64,000 nucleotides of DNA from Apostichopus japonicus (lineage: Eukaryota; Echinodermata; Holothuroidea; Aspidochirotida; Stichopodidae): assembly GCF_037975245.1 (NCBI RefSeq), contig NC_092577.1:9461013-9525012 (forward strand), read 5' to 3'. The position numbers were made by a program, and so were the translations under genes. The notes beneath the pieces are model-generated. The model did no database searches. It was given only the letters and a program-made list of their open reading frames with translations, and was not told the DNA's origin. Positions 62,035 to 64,000 of the stretch are shown one piece after another (position 1 is the first letter of the stretch; each line of letters starts with the position of its first letter).

Positions 62035-63098
62035 CAGTGGCGGCGGAACCGGGGGGCTTGGGGGGGCTGAGCCCCCCAATAAAAAAGTTGAGGGGGCAAA
62101 TGCATGATAAGCCCCCCCAATATTTACCATGGCTCCAAAACGTGCATCTGCCCATTTTTCAATGCATACTTGTCGATCTGTCCGATGCACACGTATACTC
62201 TAGGTGTAATAATTTTAGTACTTGCTGGGGGACCCTCGGCCCGTCCCCTGGCTATAGACCACATTGTCACCCCAACCGCGTCTTCACGCCCCGTGAAAAG
62301 TGGAAGCAGTGAGTGTGAGTACCGGTAAGCGTAACACAACTTCGTCTTAGGCCAATGACTTGCCTCATTTCAGCCAGTTCTCCAACATCCCCTTATTTAG
62401 TGGCGGAGCGTCCATATATACAGTCAGGGGGCGGATCCCCCCCCCCCCTGACGGACTCAAATGGACTGCTGGCGCCCTTTTCAGCTTTTCACTACTTTTT
62501 ACTTGCGTGATTTTTGACTATTTTATTGCGCTCTCATATACCTATTGACATTTGTCATATTCTGTTGGTGTAATTTTCCGACAAAATGGCGACGACACCT
62601 ATTTATTCTCCGTTTATCTGCAAATTAGCAAGGCCCCGGAAAGGGTCATTTCCTGCAATCTAGGGAGTATCTTTACTCAAAAATTGTCTGTACACTCCGC
62701 GCCAACCTGTGGTGGCGCTCCGCTTAAGCGCCCCTACAGACCATTCTTGTCCTACCTGACCAATACTCTAGCTCCGCCACCGCCCTTACTATACTCAAAA
62801 ACATCTTTGCGAGTACACTACGAGTAATAGCTACTCTCTTAAAAAACCATCGAATATACAAATCACAATGTTTTTACAGACTTTTACGTGCAATATGAGA
62901 AATTGCAGGCTTGAGACCCATATTTTAGGGCTAGGTATTGGCAGCATAAAACACTCGGAAAGTGCCGTTTCCGGCCATCTGGGGGTTTGAAAAAACCCAA
63001 TATTTTCTTGTACACTCCGCGCCAACCGATGGTGGCGCTCCGCTTAGATAGTCTCCACACATTAGCCCCCCAATAATTTTTCCGTTCCGCCGCGCCTG
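62035..63098 (+). mobile_element. 1.06-kb hAT-like composite, TSD GTAGTCTA
   Basis: CAGTGGCGGCGGAACC and GTTCCGCCGCGCCTG, with exact GTAGTCTA flanks (62027-62034 and 63099-63106). Same composite as 35633-36705 and 48318-49405. Two minus-strand core modules (about 62635 and 62955). Confidence 0.94.
62398..62782. mobile_element. nested hAT-like MITE in the 62035 composite
   Basis: TAGTGGCGGAGCG (first base changed) to GCTCCGCCACCG. The flanks CCCTTATT and CCCTTACT match at 7 of 8. Same ancestral insertion as 48634-49038. Confidence 0.86.
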
Positions 63099-63106
63099 GT
63101 AGTCTA

Positions 63107-64000
63107 TGATGAAAAAGAAGTTATCGTGGTTATTCAAACTAGATACGTGTTTCTTGTGTTAAGTGGAAATGAGCATTTGTCATATTGTCCTCAGAATTGT
63201 TACTGAATCATAACCGTAAAACTAGGGATGTGCTTTTAGTTACAGCAGGTGGGTAGTTCTGGACCGGTAAAACGGCCGGTTATTAATAGAGTTCACACTG
63301 CAATTATGGTATATTTGTAAAATCGGCTATGATAGCCTAGACTAGCATTCAAATTCAGTAAACAGAAGATGTTAACAAACAGAAACAAAGGGACCTTACA
63401 ATGGTCTGTTCTATTTCAATTCAACACTTATTGTAATTGTTATACAATTGCTGATGATTATTCTATTTAGTTCGTGTTGTAGTTTTGTCACGGCACTTAT
63501 TGATGATCTGAAAGACAAACCACGACACAAAACATAATTTATATTGATATGTTATCTTCATTAATATGTGTTTGCACGTAAGTGTTGTTTGTCTCCATTT
63601 ACACTCCTCTTGATAACAGACTTTAATGTAGATTTCTTAAAACTTCTAAGAAATTTGGACAGCGTTATTGGTCAATGTTACAATTGTGAATGTCAAGTCA
63701 TAATAACACGATGTTAGATTATACATACCTTCCTCCTCCATATAAGGTACTAGTAGAGAGATTGATGTATATAGTCTTGATACAGTTGAAAACAAACATA
63801 TACCTAAGAAAGTGACTGGAAACAAGAAATACAAACCTTAGTTTACACAGCTGAAATACTCTCAGGACATTGGAAATGTGATCACGTGATTATGACGATG
63901 ATTTGCCTAGGCTTGTAGCGCCATAAATCCAAATAGTATTTATTCTATTATCAACATTTAAATTATTGGCTTTCATGATCTGTGATGACGTCACTGATGT
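63107..64000. other. nothing firmly recognised
   Basis: A possible acceptor TTGATAACAG at 63610-63619 is followed by an open stretch whose phase would suit the NLR (GAC then FNVDFLKLLRNLD). I could not find a good donor, so it is not called as an exon. Confidence 0.35.

Overview
The window is animal genomic DNA, AT-rich, with introns, clean GT-AG splice sites and dense transposons. The gene content suggests a marine invertebrate deuterostome. An echinoderm, possibly a sea cucumber, is my best guess, from the invertebrate-type NACHT/LRR (NLR) exon set and a Gmr1-type Ty3/gypsy element. The species is inference.

Only one host gene is well supported: a plus-strand NLR. A 1.52-kb NACHT exon lies at 1841-3360. 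After about 48.5 kb with no convincing exon of this gene, an LRR-region exon lies at 51862-52070 and a short LRR-type exon at 57153-57229. The reading phases fit at both junctions (0/0, then 2/2), so I read these as consecutive exons of one gene with a giant intron. Elsewhere there is a possible last exon of a minus-strand gene (27428-27553) and a few open frames I cannot identify.

The rest is a nested transposon landscape. For most elements I could pin the ends by terminal inverted repeats (TIRs) plus target-site duplications (TSDs). hAT-like elements with 8-bp TSDs lie at 7221-8606, 12509-15278 (with 13087-14875 inside), 16580-16908, 35494-45851, 35633-36705, 48318-49405, 54362-55587, 60622-61281 and 62035-63098, and probably 59214-59994. 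A pair of about 2.2-kb elements with 5-bp TSDs lies in opposite orientation at 18298-20468 and 46076-48265; both carry the same nested MITE at the same site. A 2.6-kb element with TIR GGGCCATTCCAC spans 24685-27279 and carries many TCACGTAAGTCAC motifs plus a decayed ORF.

The largest structure is three layers deep. A roughly 1-kb hAT-like element (35494-45851, TSD GTATTATT) was split by a 1.07-kb MITE composite and by an intact 8.28-kb LTR retrotransposon (37179-45454, TSD GACAC). The retrotransposon has two 1771-bp LTRs differing at one base that I noticed, a tRNA-Pro-like primer site, a polypurine tract and one minus-strand gag-pol ORF. Its domain order is Gag-PR-INT-RT-RNaseH, with integrase before reverse transcriptase, as in Gmr1.

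The most unusual pattern is a GC-rich module of about 110 bp, with centre GCGCCACCATCGGTTGGCGC, at 18 loci (about 20 copies). It lies inside at least six element families whose TIRs differ. A second pattern is a shared tail of CA repeat plus hairpin that ends two unrelated tandem-repeat arrays. A direct duplication of about 2 kb (20989-23022 and 28163-29898) also lies inside the intron.
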